Shown: positions 1-8,638, counted from the stretch's first letter. The stretch is DNA of 64,000 bases from an uncultured Roseateles sp. (GCF_913777145.1 NZ_CAJYPS010000014.1:186001-250000), one strand, 5' to 3'. Translations and numbers: made by a program. Notes: generated by a model from the letters alone, not told the origin.

Positions 1-105
1 AGGCAGGCGTTCGCGCTCGCGCGCGACTCTTCCGAATCTGCGCTCGCGCGCGAACCCTCCACACCAGCGTTGGCACGCGACCCTTCTGGAACAAGACATG
101 ACTGA
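1..105 (+). CDS. Possible 3' end of an upstream gene with 9-residue repeats (partial)
   Basis: The frame is open from base 1 to a TGA at 103-105 and overlaps the hmgA start by eight bases. The last 34 codons contain three copies of a nine-residue unit: [18 protein letters not shown] and PALARDPSG, followed by TRHD. At DNA level this is a 27-base tandem repeat starting at 14, 41 and 68. I do not recognise the protein. It could be the tail of a gene cut by the window edge, or simply noncoding repeat DNA upstream of hmgA. Confidence 0.3.
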   Translation, partial: RQAFALARDSSESALAREPSTPALARDPSGTRHD

Positions 106-1396
106 ACTGAGCTACCTCGCCGGCTTCGGCAACCAGCACCAGAGCGAGGCCCGACCCGGCGCGCTGCCCGTGGGCCGCAACAGCCCGCAGCGCGTGGCGC
201 TGGGCCTGTATGCGGAGCTGCTGTCCGGCAGCGCCTTCACCGCCGCCCGCGCCGAGAACCAGCGCAGCTGGCTGTACCGCCGCCAGCCCTCGGTGGTGGT
301 GGGTGGCTACCAGCCGCTGGCCGCGCCGCTCTGGCGCAGCGGTGCGGCCGAGGGCGAGCTGGCGCCGCCCGACCCGCTGCGCTGGCACCCGCTGCCGGGC
401 GAGGCCGGCCAGGACTTTGTGGACAGCCTGCGCACGCTGGTGGTCAACGGCGATCCGGCCGCTCAGCTGGGCATGGGCGCCCATGTCTATGCGCTGGACC
501 GCGCGATGGGCCGGCGCGCGCTGGTGAACGCCGACGGCGAGATGCTGCTGGTGCCGCAGCAGGGGCGGCTGCTCATCACCACCGAGCTGGGCCGGCTGGA
601 AGTGGCGCCGGGCTATATCGCGCTGCTGCCGCGCGGCCTGGCCTTCAAGGTGGACCCGCTGGACGGCGAGGGCCAGCTGCACCGCGGCTATGTGTGCGAG
701 AACTTCGGTGCCGCTTTTCGTCTGCCCGAGCTCGGCCCCATAGGCTCCAACGGCCTGGCGAACGCGCGCGACTTCGAGGCACCCGTGGCCTGGTTTGAGC
801 ATGAAGCGGGTGCCTACGAGATCGTCAAGCGCTACGGCGGCCGCCTGTGGCGTGCGACGCAGGTCCACAGCCCCTTCAACGTGGTCGCCTGGCATGGCAA
901 TCTCGCCCCCTGCCGCTACGAGCTGGCGCGCTTCATGACCATCAACACGGTCAGCTTCGACCACCCCGACCCCAGCATCTTCACGGTGTTGACCAGCCCC
1001 AGCGACACGCCGGGCTGGGCCAATGTGGACTTCGTGATCTTCCCGCCGCGCTGGATGGTGGCCGAGGACACCTTCCGCCCGCCCTGGTACCACCGCAACG
1101 TGATGAGCGAGTTCATGGGCCTGGTGCTGGGTCAGTACGATGCCAAGCCCGGCGGCTTCAAGCCCGGCGGCGCCAGCCTGCACAACTCCATGGTGCCGCA
1201 CGGGCCCGACACCGAGGCCTTTGCCAAGGCCAGCGCCGCCACGCTGCAACCCCACAAGCTGGAGGCCACCATGGCCTTCATGTTCGAAACCCGCTGGCCG
1301 CTGAGGCCCACCGCCTGGGCGCTGCAGAGTGCGCCGCTGGACACCGCCTATGCCGACTGCTGGCAGGGCCTGAAGGATGAGTTCCCCCATGCTTGA
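98..1396 (+). CDS. hmgA: Homogentisate 1,2-dioxygenase
   Basis: Iron(II) dioxygenase that opens the aromatic ring of homogentisate to give maleylacetoacetate in cytosolic tyrosine/phenylalanine catabolism. The 432 residues match the usual family length and start with the typical YLAGFGNQH motif. Iron-ligand motifs are intact: H332 and E338 in YHRNVMSE, and H368 in VPHGPD. It is followed by fahA with a 20-base overlap, so the two are translated together. No maleylacetoacetate isomerase gene lies beside it. Identification is firm. Confidence 0.97.
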   Translation: MTELSYLAGFGNQHQSEARPGALPVGRNSPQRVALGLYAELLSGSAFTAARAENQRSWLYRRQPSVVVGGYQPLAAPLWRSGAAEGELAPPDPLRWHPLPGEAGQDFVDSLRTLVVNGDPAAQLGMGAHVYALDRAMGRRALVNADGEMLLVPQQGRLLITTELGRLEVAPGYIALLPRGLAFKVDPLDGEGQLHRGYVCENFGAAFRLPELGPIGSNGLANARDFEAPVAWFEHEAGAYEIVKRYGGRLWRATQVHSPFNVVAWHGNLAPCRYELARFMTINTVSFDHPDPSIFTVLTSPSDTPGWANVDFVIFPPRWMVAEDTFRPPWYHRNVMSEFMGLVLGQYDAKPGGFKPGGASLHNSMVPHGPDTEAFAKASAATLQPHKLEATMAFMFETRWPLRPTAWALQSAPLDTAYADCWQGLKDEFPHA

Positions 1397-2618
1397 TCAC
1401 ACGCACGACCCCGCCGCCCGCTCCTGGGTGGATGCCGCCAACGCCGAGGGCACGGACTTCCCGCTGCAGAACCTGCCGCTTTGCCGCTTTCGCCGCCAGG
1501 GCACGGCCGAGCCCTGGCGCGTGGGCGTGGGCATTGGCGACCAGATCCTGGACCTGTCGGGCTGGGGCGTGGACGACATGAACGCGCTGATGGGCCGCTC
1601 CAAGGCCGAGCGGGTCGCGCTGCGGCACCGGTTGTTCGATGCGCTCAAGGAGGGCGCGCCACGCCTGGACCTGCTGCCCCAGGCGCTGGCCGAGTTCACC
1701 GTGCCCTGCCGCGTGGGCGACTACACCGACTTCTACACCGGCATCCACCACGCCCGCGCGGTGGGCGCGCTGTTCCGCCCGGACAACCCGCTGCTGCCCA
1801 ACTACCAGTGGGTGCCCATCGGCTACCACGGCCGCAGCAGCTCCATCGTGGTGAGCGGCACGCCGTTGCGCCGGCCGCGCGGCCAGGTCAAGCCGCCGGA
1901 TGCGACGGTGCCGGTGTTCAAGCCCAGCGAGCGCATCGACTTCGAGCTGGAGCTGGGCCTGTACGTGGGCCCGGGCAATGCGCTGGGCCAGCCCTTCGGC
2001 ATCGACGAGGCCGACGAGCACGCCTTCGGCCTGGGCCTGCTGAACGACTGGAGCGCGCGCGACATCCAGCCCTGGGAGTACCAGCCGCTGGGCCCCTTCC
2101 TGTCCAAGAGCTTTGGCACCACGGTGTCGCCGTGGATCGTCACGCTGGAGGCGCTGGAGCCCTTCCGCATCCCGTTCACGCGGCCCGAGGGCGACCCGCA
2201 GCCGCTGCCCTATCTCGACTCGCCCGCGCAGCGCGAGCGCGGCGGCTACGACATCGCGCTGGAGGTCTGGCTCAAGACTCCGGCCATGGCGGCGGCCCAG
2301 CGCCTGTCCACCTCCAACGCCCGCCATGCCTACTGGACGCTGGCGCAGATGCTGACCCACCACGCCAGCAACGGCTGCAATCTGCAGCCGGGCGACCTGC
2401 TGGGTACCGGCACGCTCAGCGGCCCGGCGCCCGAGGAAGCCGGCTCGCTGCTGGAGCTGACCCAGGGCGGCAAGCAGCCCGTCACGCTGGCGGGCGGCGA
2501 GACCCGGCGCTTCCTGCAGGACGGCGACCAACTGGGCCTGCGCGCCTATGCCGAGAAACCGGGCTTCCGGCGCATAGGCTTTGGCGCCTGCGACGGCGTG
2601 ATCCAGCCGGCGCCCTGA
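1377..2618 (+). CDS. fahA: Fumarylacetoacetase
   Basis: Hydrolyses fumarylacetoacetate to fumarate and acetoacetate, the last step of homogentisate breakdown. The protein has an N-terminal beta domain followed by the FAH catalytic fold. The metal ligands are visible as D118 in DYTDFY, E190 and E192 in [10 protein letters not shown], and D224 in NDWSARD. At 413 residues it is a normal length. The ATG at 1377 lies inside hmgA; a second in-frame ATG at 1389 is also possible. The pair forms a two-gene catabolic operon. Confidence 0.97.
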   Translation: MSSPMLDHTHDPAARSWVDAANAEGTDFPLQNLPLCRFRRQGTAEPWRVGVGIGDQILDLSGWGVDDMNALMGRSKAERVALRHRLFDALKEGAPRLDLLPQALAEFTVPCRVGDYTDFYTGIHHARAVGALFRPDNPLLPNYQWVPIGYHGRSSSIVVSGTPLRRPRGQVKPPDATVPVFKPSERIDFELELGLYVGPGNALGQPFGIDEADEHAFGLGLLNDWSARDIQPWEYQPLGPFLSKSFGTTVSPWIVTLEALEPFRIPFTRPEGDPQPLPYLDSPAQRERGGYDIALEVWLKTPAMAAAQRLSTSNARHAYWTLAQMLTHHASNGCNLQPGDLLGTGTLSGPAPEEAGSLLELTQGGKQPVTLAGGETRRFLQDGDQLGLRAYAEKPGFRRIGFGACDGVIQPAP

Positions 2619-2628
2619 TTGGGGCACG

Positions 2629-2645
2629 GCACCCCATAAAGGTGC
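2629..2645. promoter_or_regulatory. Possible NtrC-type inverted repeat
   Basis: GCACC and GGTGC half sites are separated by seven bases, about 50 bp upstream of the sigma-54 promoter of urtA. NtrC sites have the same half sites, but usually with a five-base spacer, so the match is imperfect. It lies just after the fahA stop codon. Confidence 0.35.
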
Positions 2646-2695
2646 GTCTTGCCGCCGCCGCGGTGCCGGTGGCGGCCTGGCGGTGCATCGCAGGC

Positions 2696-2711
2696 TGGCA
2701 CGACCCTTGCG
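2696..2711 (+). promoter_or_regulatory. Sigma-54 (-24/-12) promoter of the urt operon
   Basis: TGGCACG, four bases (ACCC), then TTGC: an almost perfect RpoN promoter. The GG at 2697-2698 and the GC at 2709-2710 are separated by exactly ten bases. The predicted transcription start is near 2722, about 40 bases before the urtA ATG. Sigma-54 control fits a nitrogen-scavenging urea transporter, which in related bacteria is induced on nitrogen limitation through NtrC. Confidence 0.85.
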
Positions 2712-2762
2712 CTGGCCCTGGTTGGCTATTCGACCCTCGACATCCAACCCGGAGGATTCCCG

Positions 2763-4013
2763 ATGCTTCGCCGTTCTGCGCTCGCGCTGGCCGCTGCCGC
2801 CAGCCTGCTCCCCACCGCCGTGTTTGCGGCCGACACCATCAAGGTCGGCGTGCTGCATTCGCTGTCCGGCACCATGGCCATCTCGGAAACGGTGCTCAAG
2901 GACACCGTGCTGATGGCCATAGACGAGATCAACGCCAAGGGTGGCCTGCTGGGCAAGAAGCTGGAGCCCGTGGTCGTGGACCCGGCGTCCAACTGGCCGC
3001 TGTTCGCCGAGAAGGCCAAGCAGCTGATCACGCAGGACAAGGTGGCCGTGGTGTTCGGTTGCTGGACGTCGGTGAGCCGCAAGTCGGTGCTGCCGGTGTT
3101 CGAGCAGAACAACTCGCTGCTGTTCTACCCGGTGCAGTACGAGGGCGAGGAGCTGTCCAAGAACGTGTTCTACACGGGGGCCGCGCCCAACCAGCAGGCG
3201 ATTCCGGCGGTGGAATACCTGATGAGCAAGGACGGCGGCTCGGCCAAGCGCTTCGTGCTGCTGGGCACGGACTACGTCTACCCGCGCACCACCAACAAGA
3301 TCCTGCGCGCCTTCCTGCACAGCAAGGGCGTGAAGGACGAGGACATCCTGGAGGAGTACACGCCCTTTGGCCACTCCGACTACCAGAGCATCATCGCCAA
3401 GATCAAGAAGTTCTCGGCCGAGGGCAAGAAGACGGCCGTGGTCTCCACCATCAACGGCGACTCCAACGTGCCCTTCTACAAGGAACTGGGCAACCAGGGC
3501 CTGAAGGCGACCGATGTGCCGGTGGTGGCCTTCTCCGTGGGTGAGGAAGAGCTGCGCGGCGTGGACACCAAGCCGCTGGTGGGGCACCTGGCCGCGTGGA
3601 ACTACTTCATGTCCATCAAGGGCCCGGCCAACGACGCCTTCATCAAGAAGTGGAGCGCTTACGCCAAGGCCAAGGGCATCGCCGGCCACAAGGACAAGCC
3701 GCTGACCAACGACCCGATGGAGGCCACCTACATCGGCATCAACATGTGGGCGCAGGCGGTCACCAAGGCCAAGAGCACCGACACCGACAAGGTGATCGCC
3801 GCGATGGCCGGCCAGACCTTCCCGGCGCCGTCGGGCATCACGTCCAAGATGGACGAGAAGAACCATCACCTGCACAAGTCGGTGTTCATCGGCGAGATCA
3901 AGGCCGACGGCCAGTTCAACGTGGTGTGGAAGACGCCCGGCCCGGTGAAGGCCCAGCCGTGGAGCCCGTACATCCCCGAGAACAAGGGCAAGAAGGACGA
4001 ACCCACGAAATAA
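2763..4013 (+). CDS. urtA: Urea ABC transporter, periplasmic substrate-binding protein
   Basis: Periplasmic urea-binding protein of the high-affinity UrtABCDE transporter, of the type I Leu/Ile/Val-binding fold. The ATG at 2763 is chosen because a GGAGG sits seven bases upstream and a clear signal peptide follows (MLRRSALALAAAASLLPTAVFA). A longer frame reaches back to 2649 but would bury the signal peptide and cross the sigma-54 promoter. The mature protein opens with DTIKVGVLHSLSG, as in UrtA/AmiC-like proteins. The product is 416 residues. It is first in the operon and separated from urtB by a 130-base gap holding a repeat element. Confidence 0.95.
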   Translation: MLRRSALALAAAASLLPTAVFAADTIKVGVLHSLSGTMAISETVLKDTVLMAIDEINAKGGLLGKKLEPVVVDPASNWPLFAEKAKQLITQDKVAVVFGCWTSVSRKSVLPVFEQNNSLLFYPVQYEGEELSKNVFYTGAAPNQQAIPAVEYLMSKDGGSAKRFVLLGTDYVYPRTTNKILRAFLHSKGVKDEDILEEYTPFGHSDYQSIIAKIKKFSAEGKKTAVVSTINGDSNVPFYKELGNQGLKATDVPVVAFSVGEEELRGVDTKPLVGHLAAWNYFMSIKGPANDAFIKKWSAYAKAKGIAGHKDKPLTNDPMEATYIGINMWAQAVTKAKSTDTDKVIAAMAGQTFPAPSGITSKMDEKNHHLHKSVFIGEIKADGQFNVVWKTPGPVKAQPWSPYIPENKGKKDEPTK

Positions 4014-4092
4014 GTCCCCCCCGAGGCGCCAGGGCGCCTCCCCCCAGGGGGCGCCGCCAGTGGCCTGGCAAAGCCAGTTCCACGGCGGCCGC
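4014..4092 (+). repeat. Intergenic GC-rich repeat element, copy A
   Basis: It sits immediately after the urtA stop. The order is a C-run, a hairpin (GAGGCGCC/GGCGCCTC), CCCCCCAGGGGGCGC, a short spacer, GGCC, an arm pair around AAAGCCAG, then TTC and a GGCGG. The same order recurs at 16038 and 47300. It could act as a partial terminator or mRNA stabiliser giving more urtA than urtBCDE; this is inference. Confidence 0.7.
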
Positions 4093-4143
4093 TTGATGGG
4101 CGCGCGTGCTGTCGCACGGCGCTGGCTGTTCGCTTGGATCGGC

Positions 4144-5697
4144 ATGATCAAACGACTATTGGTGGGCTGTTGCCTCGCCTTGGGCGCGGTGTCGGCGTGG
4201 GCCTTGGCGCCGGCGCTGGCGGCGCGGATTGCGGCGGGGGAGGGCGATGAGCGGGTCGCCGCGCTGAACGAGGCGGTGCAGCAGGCCGCGCAGCAGCCGG
4301 ATGCCGGGCTGCGGCCGTTTCTGGTGGCGCTGCGTGACGGCCAGGTGCGGCTCAAGGGTGGGCAGGTGCTGGTGCTCAAAGACGGCGAGGCCGGCCCGGC
4401 GGATGCCGAGGAGCCGCTGCTGAACAACCGCCTGCGGCGCGAGCTGGACGCCGCGCTGGCCGCGCTGGATCTGGCCTCGCCCGATCGCCAGGCGCGGGCC
4501 GATGCGATCAAGCTGCTGGCCGACGAGGCCGATGCCGCGCGCCTGCCGCTGTTCGAGCGTGCGCTGGCCGCCGAGCAAGACCCGGCTCTCAAGACCCAGC
4601 TGGACACCATCGTTGCGCTGGCCCGCCTCAGCAGCCCCGACGCCGCGCTGCGCCGTGCCGCGGCCGAGAGCCTGGCTCGCAGCGCCGACCCGGCCCAGCG
4701 CGCGCTGCTGCTGGAGAAGCTGGCCGGCGAGACCGACGCGGCCACGCGCACCGCAATGCAGCGCTCCATCGATGCGATCGCCACCCGCCTGGCCTGGGGC
4801 GAGCGTGCGCAGACGCTGTTTGCCGGCCTGAGCCTGGGGTCCATCCTGCTGCTGGTGGCGCTGGGCCTGGCCATCACCTACGGGTTGATGGGCGTCATCA
4901 ACATGGCCCACGGCGAGCTGCTGATGGTGGGCGCCTACGCGACCTACGCGGTGCAGCAGGGCTTTCGCGCCTGGGCGCCCGCGGCGTTTGATTACTACCT
5001 GTGGCTGGCGCTGCCGGCCAGCTTCGCGGCCGCTGCACTGGTGGGCGCGGCCATGGAGCGCACGGTGATCCGCTGGCTCTACGGCCGGCCGCTGGAAACG
5101 CTGCTGGCCACCTGGGGCCTGTCGCTGATCCTGATGCAGGCGGTGCGCAGCCTCTTCGGCGCGCAGAACGTGGCGGTGGAGAACCCGGCCTGGCTGTCGG
5201 GCGGCTGGGCGCTGCTGCCCAATCTCACGCTGCCCTACAACCGCCTCGCCATCCTCGCGTTCGCGGCGCTGGTGCTGGGCGGCATGGCGCTGCTGCTGGC
5301 GCGCACGCGCCTGGGCCTGATGGTGCGCGGCGTCACGCAGAACCGCCGCATGGCGTCCTGCGTGGGCGTGAACACCGCGCAGGTGGACACGCTGGCCTTC
5401 GCGCTGGGGTCAGGGATTGCGGGCCTGGCCGGCTGCGCGCTGAGCCAGGTGGGCAATGTGGGGCCCGACCTGGGCCAGAGCTACATCGTGGACGCCTTCA
5501 TGGTGGTGGTGCTGGGCGGCGTGGGCCAGCTGGCCGGCACCGTCTACGCGGGCCTGGGCCTGGGCGTGCTGTCCAAGCTGCTGGAAGGCTGGCAGGGCGC
5601 GGTGCTGGCCAAGATCGCGCTGCTGCTGCTGCTGGTGCTGGTGATTCAGAAAAAGCCGCAAGGCCTGTTCGCACTGAAAGGCAGGGTGCTGGATTGA
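4144..5697 (+). CDS. urtB: Urea ABC transporter, permease subunit UrtB
   Basis: Inner-membrane permease of the urea transporter (LivH family). The first ~25 residues form a signal peptide (MIKRLLVGCCLALGAVSAWA). Next comes a soluble helical region of about 190 residues that is characteristic of UrtB and absent from LivH, then the multi-spanning permease containing GLAITYGLMGVINMAHGE. The start at 4144 puts the signal peptide at the N-terminus; an in-frame ATG at 4096 would add 16 residues. Neither has a strong ribosome site. The product is 517 residues. The stop overlaps the TTG start of urtC. Confidence 0.95.
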   Translation: MIKRLLVGCCLALGAVSAWALAPALAARIAAGEGDERVAALNEAVQQAAQQPDAGLRPFLVALRDGQVRLKGGQVLVLKDGEAGPADAEEPLLNNRLRRELDAALAALDLASPDRQARADAIKLLADEADAARLPLFERALAAEQDPALKTQLDTIVALARLSSPDAALRRAAAESLARSADPAQRALLLEKLAGETDAATRTAMQRSIDAIATRLAWGERAQTLFAGLSLGSILLLVALGLAITYGLMGVINMAHGELLMVGAYATYAVQQGFRAWAPAAFDYYLWLALPASFAAAALVGAAMERTVIRWLYGRPLETLLATWGLSLILMQAVRSLFGAQNVAVENPAWLSGGWALLPNLTLPYNRLAILAFAALVLGGMALLLARTRLGLMVRGVTQNRRMASCVGVNTAQVDTLAFALGSGIAGLAGCALSQVGNVGPDLGQSYIVDAFMVVVLGGVGQLAGTVYAGLGLGVLSKLLEGWQGAVLAKIALLLLLVLVIQKKPQGLFALKGRVLD

Positions 5698-6740
5698 AGC
5701 GCGTGCTGCTCCCCCTGTCGGCGATGCTGCTGCTGGCACTGCCGCTGCTGCATCTGCTGTTTCCGCCCGGCCACCCGCTGCACCTGGGCGAGTTCTACGT
5801 GGGCCTGCTGGGCAAGTTCCTGTGCTTCGCGATCTGCGCGCTGGCGCTGGACCTGATCTGGGGCTTCGGCGGCATCCTGTCGCTGGGCCATGGCCTCTTC
5901 TTTGCGCTGGGCGGCTACGGCATGGGCATGTATTTGATGCGCCAGATCGGCCGCGAGGGGCAGTACCAGTCCGACCTGCCGGACTTCATGGTGTTCCTGA
6001 ACTGGAAGGAGCTGCCCTGGCACTGGGCCCTCAGCGACTCGCTGCTGGGTCAGGTCGTGCTGGCGCTGGCCGTGCCGGGTCTGCTGGCCGCGGTGTTCGG
6101 CTACTTCGCGTTCCGCTCGCGCATACAGGGCGTGTACTTCTCCATCATCACGCAGGCGCTGACCGTCGCGGCCATGCTGCTCTTCTTCCGCAACGAGACC
6201 GGCTTTGGCGGCAACAACGGCTTCACCGACTTCAAGCGCCTGGCCGGCTATTCGCTGAACACGCCGGTGATGAAGGTGGGCCTGTGCATCGCCAGCGGCG
6301 TTGCGCTGATCGCCTGCTACCTGGTGGCGCGTGCGCTCACGCAAAGCCGCTGGGGCCGCATCCTGCAGGCCATACGCGATGCCGAGGGCCGCGTGCGCTT
6401 CCTGGGCTATGACCCGGTGGCCTTCAAGCTCAGTGCCTACGTGATCTCGGCGCTGATGTGCGCGCTGGCCGGCATGCTCTACGTGCCGCAGGTGGGCATC
6501 ATCAACCCCGGCGAGATGAGCCCGGCGGCCAGCATAGAAATGGCCATCTGGGCCGCGGTGGGCGGGCGCGGCACGCTGATCGGCCCGGTGCTGGGCGCCT
6601 TCTTCGTGAACGGCACCAAGTCGGTGTTCACGGTCTGGTGGCCCGAGGGCTGGCTCTACGTGCTGGGTGCGCTGTTCATCGCGGTGACGCTGTTCCTGCC
6701 GCAGGGGCTGGTGGGGCTGGCGCGGAGGTTCAAGAAATGA
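5694..6740 (+). CDS. urtC: Urea ABC transporter, permease subunit UrtC
   Basis: Second membrane permease of the urea transporter (LivM family), with about eight to ten hydrophobic segments and the family motif GFGGILSLGHGLFFALGGYG. The chosen start is TTG at 5694, which forms a TTGA overlap with the urtB stop and fits translational coupling; GTG at 5703 is the alternative. No ATG start is available without running far into urtB. The product is 348 residues. Its stop overlaps the urtD ATG (ATGA). Confidence 0.93.
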   Translation: MKRVLLPLSAMLLLALPLLHLLFPPGHPLHLGEFYVGLLGKFLCFAICALALDLIWGFGGILSLGHGLFFALGGYGMGMYLMRQIGREGQYQSDLPDFMVFLNWKELPWHWALSDSLLGQVVLALAVPGLLAAVFGYFAFRSRIQGVYFSIITQALTVAAMLLFFRNETGFGGNNGFTDFKRLAGYSLNTPVMKVGLCIASGVALIACYLVARALTQSRWGRILQAIRDAEGRVRFLGYDPVAFKLSAYVISALMCALAGMLYVPQVGIINPGEMSPAASIEMAIWAAVGGRGTLIGPVLGAFFVNGTKSVFTVWWPEGWLYVLGALFIAVTLFLPQGLVGLARRFKK

Positions 6741-7570
6741 CACCTGAGCTTCTTGAAGCGGGTGCCGAGTTCCGCGCCCGTGCCTTCACCCGCATCGCCA
6801 CTGCTGGCGAGCCGGTCTTCAACCAGAGCGTGGCGCTCTATGTGGAAGACCTCAAGGTCGCGTTCGACGGCTTCCAGGCGCTGGGCGGCCTCTCCTTCAC
6901 GATAGGCGTGGGCGAGTTGCGCTGCGTGATCGGCCCCAACGGCGCGGGCAAGACCACGACCATGGACTGCCTCACCGGCAAGACCCGGCCCGACAGCGGC
7001 AAGCTCTTCTTCGGCAGCAACCTGGACCTGCGCCAGATGAGCGAGCAGGACATCGCCCGCGCTGGCATAGGCCGCAAGTTCCAGAAGCCCACGGTGTTCG
7101 AGGCGCTGACCGTGGCCGAGAACCTGGAGCTGGCGCTGGCCGGCGACCGCCGCGCCCGCTTCGCGATGCGCGCACGCCTCAGCGGCGCACAGCGCGACCG
7201 TATCGCCGAACTGCTGACCACCGTGCACCTGGCCGAGGCGCGCGACCGCGTGGCCGGCCTGCTGAGCCATGGCCAGAAGCAGTGGCTGGAGATCGGCATG
7301 CTGCTCGCGCAGGACCCCAAGCTGCTGCTGCTGGACGAGCCCGTGGCCGGCATGACCGACGAGGAAACCGAGCGCACCGCCGAGCTGTTCCTGAGCCTGG
7401 AGGGCAAGCATTCGCTGGTGGTGGTGGAGCACGACATGGCCTTCGTCGGCACGCTGGCCGGCGCGCATCGCACGGTGACCGTGCTGCACGAGGGCAAGAC
7501 ACTGGCCGAGGGCACGATGGCCGAGGTCCAGTCCGACGAAAAGGTCATCGAGGTGTACCTTGGCCGATGA
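6737..7570 (+). CDS. urtD: Urea ABC transporter, ATP-binding protein UrtD
   Basis: Cytoplasmic ATPase subunit of the urea transporter (LivG type). It has the Walker A motif GPNGAGKTTT near residue 75, the signature LSHGQKQWLEIG, Walker B LLLLDEPVAGM and a switch histidine in VVVEHDM. The signature departs from the standard LSGGQ, as is usual for UrtD. The N-terminal ~30 residues precede the ABC fold. ATG at 6737 overlaps the urtC stop. The product is 277 residues; its last 11 bases overlap urtE. Confidence 0.95.
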   Translation: MTPELLEAGAEFRARAFTRIATAGEPVFNQSVALYVEDLKVAFDGFQALGGLSFTIGVGELRCVIGPNGAGKTTTMDCLTGKTRPDSGKLFFGSNLDLRQMSEQDIARAGIGRKFQKPTVFEALTVAENLELALAGDRRARFAMRARLSGAQRDRIAELLTTVHLAEARDRVAGLLSHGQKQWLEIGMLLAQDPKLLLLDEPVAGMTDEETERTAELFLSLEGKHSLVVVEHDMAFVGTLAGAHRTVTVLHEGKTLAEGTMAEVQSDEKVIEVYLGR

Positions 7571-8264
7571 AATCCTCCAGGTCCAAGACCTGCACCAGCA
7601 CTATGGCGGCTCGCACATCCTGCGCGGGCTGAGCTTTGCGTTACAGCCGGGCGAGATCACGGTCGTGATGGGCCGCAACGGCGTGGGCAAGACCACGCTG
7701 CTCAAGAGCCTGATGGGCGTGGTGCCCACCACCTCGGGCCGCATCACGCTGGCCGGCGAGCTGCTGGACAAGCTGCGCACCCACCAGCGCGTGCGCGCCG
7801 GCCTGGGCTACGTGCCCCAGGGTCGCGAGATCTTCGGCCGGCTTACCGTGATGGAGAACCTGCAGATGGGCCTGGCCAGCCGCCCCTCGGGCACGCTGCT
7901 GCCGGCCCAGTTGTTCGAGCTGTTTCCGGTTCTTGCGCAGATGCGCGGCCGGCGTGGCGGCGACCTCTCTGGCGGCCAGCAGCAGCAGCTCGCCATCGCC
8001 CGCGCGCTGGCGCCAGGACCGAAGGTGCTGCTGCTGGACGAGCCCACCGAGGGCATACAGCCCAACGTGATCCAGGACATAGGCCGCGTCATCAAGCACC
8101 TGGCCCACGACCAGGGCCTGGCCGTGGTGCTGGTGGAGCAGTTCTACGACTTCTGCGCCGAACTGGCCGACCAGTATTTGCTGATGCAACGCGGCGAAAT
8201 CGTGATGCGCGGCCGCGGCGCCGACATGGCGGCGGACGGGGTGAGGGAGAGGTTGGCGATTTGA
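7560..8264 (+). CDS. urtE: Urea ABC transporter, ATP-binding protein UrtE
   Basis: Second ATPase subunit (LivF type). It has Walker A GRNGVGKTTLLKS, signature LSGGQQQQLAIARAL, Walker B LLLDEPTEGIQPN and the EQ of VVLVEQFYDF. The start is TTG (7560), inside the end of urtD; the ATG nearby is out of frame. At 234 residues it is full length. It is the last gene of the urt operon: the next reading frame has different composition and a palindrome lies in between. No urease or ureide genes follow. Confidence 0.95.
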   Translation: MADEILQVQDLHQHYGGSHILRGLSFALQPGEITVVMGRNGVGKTTLLKSLMGVVPTTSGRITLAGELLDKLRTHQRVRAGLGYVPQGREIFGRLTVMENLQMGLASRPSGTLLPAQLFELFPVLAQMRGRRGGDLSGGQQQQLAIARALAPGPKVLLLDEPTEGIQPNVIQDIGRVIKHLAHDQGLAVVLVEQFYDFCAELADQYLLMQRGEIVMRGRGADMAADGVRERLAI

Positions 8265-8291
8265 TTTGAGCTGGCTCGATATTCGAGCGGT

Positions 8292-8310
8292 GTCCCGATG
8301 CGCATGGGAC
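8292..8310. repeat. Near-perfect palindrome after urtE
   Basis: GTCCC, one extra G, then ATGCGCAT and GGGAC. Without the extra base it is an 18-base perfect palindrome. It lies 27 bases after the urtE stop and about 50 bases before the small cysteine-rich gene. It could be a protein-binding site or a weak terminator; no T-run follows. Confidence 0.5.
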
Positions 8311-8362
8311 GCGGTGATGGGTGCTTAAATGCTGGACAGCCTCGTTAGATCGTCCTCGATAT

Positions 8363-8638
8363 ATGACTGAGCTGATGCTGATCAATTGCGGCGCGCACGG
8401 CGAGCGCGTATCAGCGGTCGTCTGCAAGCACCTGCTGTGCTCCGCTGGGACACCGGCTGGGTTCATTGAAAACAGCAGCGACCCCCACGATCTACAGGCT
8501 TGGTGCCATCAGTGCGAAGAGAAGTTTGAGCGAGCGGGCGGTATGACGGATGAATTCAGAAGGTTCAATGACATGCGCATCGTGTGCGTGGTCTGCTACG
8601 CCGAAGCGAAATCTCGTCACACCACTTCAGCGGATTGA
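8363..8638 (+). CDS. Small cysteine-rich protein, predicted zinc binding
   Basis: A 91-residue protein with paired metal-ligand motifs: CGAH (9-12), a CKHLLC segment (21-26), CHQC (48-51) and CVVC (75-78). The overall order resembles small uncharacterised zinc-ribbon-like bacterial proteins carrying VCKHL and a C-terminal CxxCY. Function unknown. ATG at 8363 is preferred because homologous-looking sequence begins there; an upstream ATG at 8321 would add 14 residues of poor quality. The DNA is visibly less GC-rich than its neighbours, which suggests horizontal origin or relaxed codon bias. Confidence 0.65.
   Translation: MTELMLINCGAHGERVSAVVCKHLLCSAGTPAGFIENSSDPHDLQAWCHQCEEKFERAGGMTDEFRRFNDMRIVCVVCYAEAKSRHTTSAD

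Noticed and set aside
2620..2636. TGGGG/CCCCA repeat after fahA as a terminator
   Set aside because: Only five base pairs with a seven-base loop and no T-run; it also overlaps the proposed NtrC-like site.
1278..4877. Very long minus-strand open frame opposite hmgA, fahA and urtA
   Set aside because: It is the codon-position shadow of strongly GC-biased genes on the plus strand; its translation is rich in Arg/Ala/His and matches no family, while the plus-strand genes are intact.
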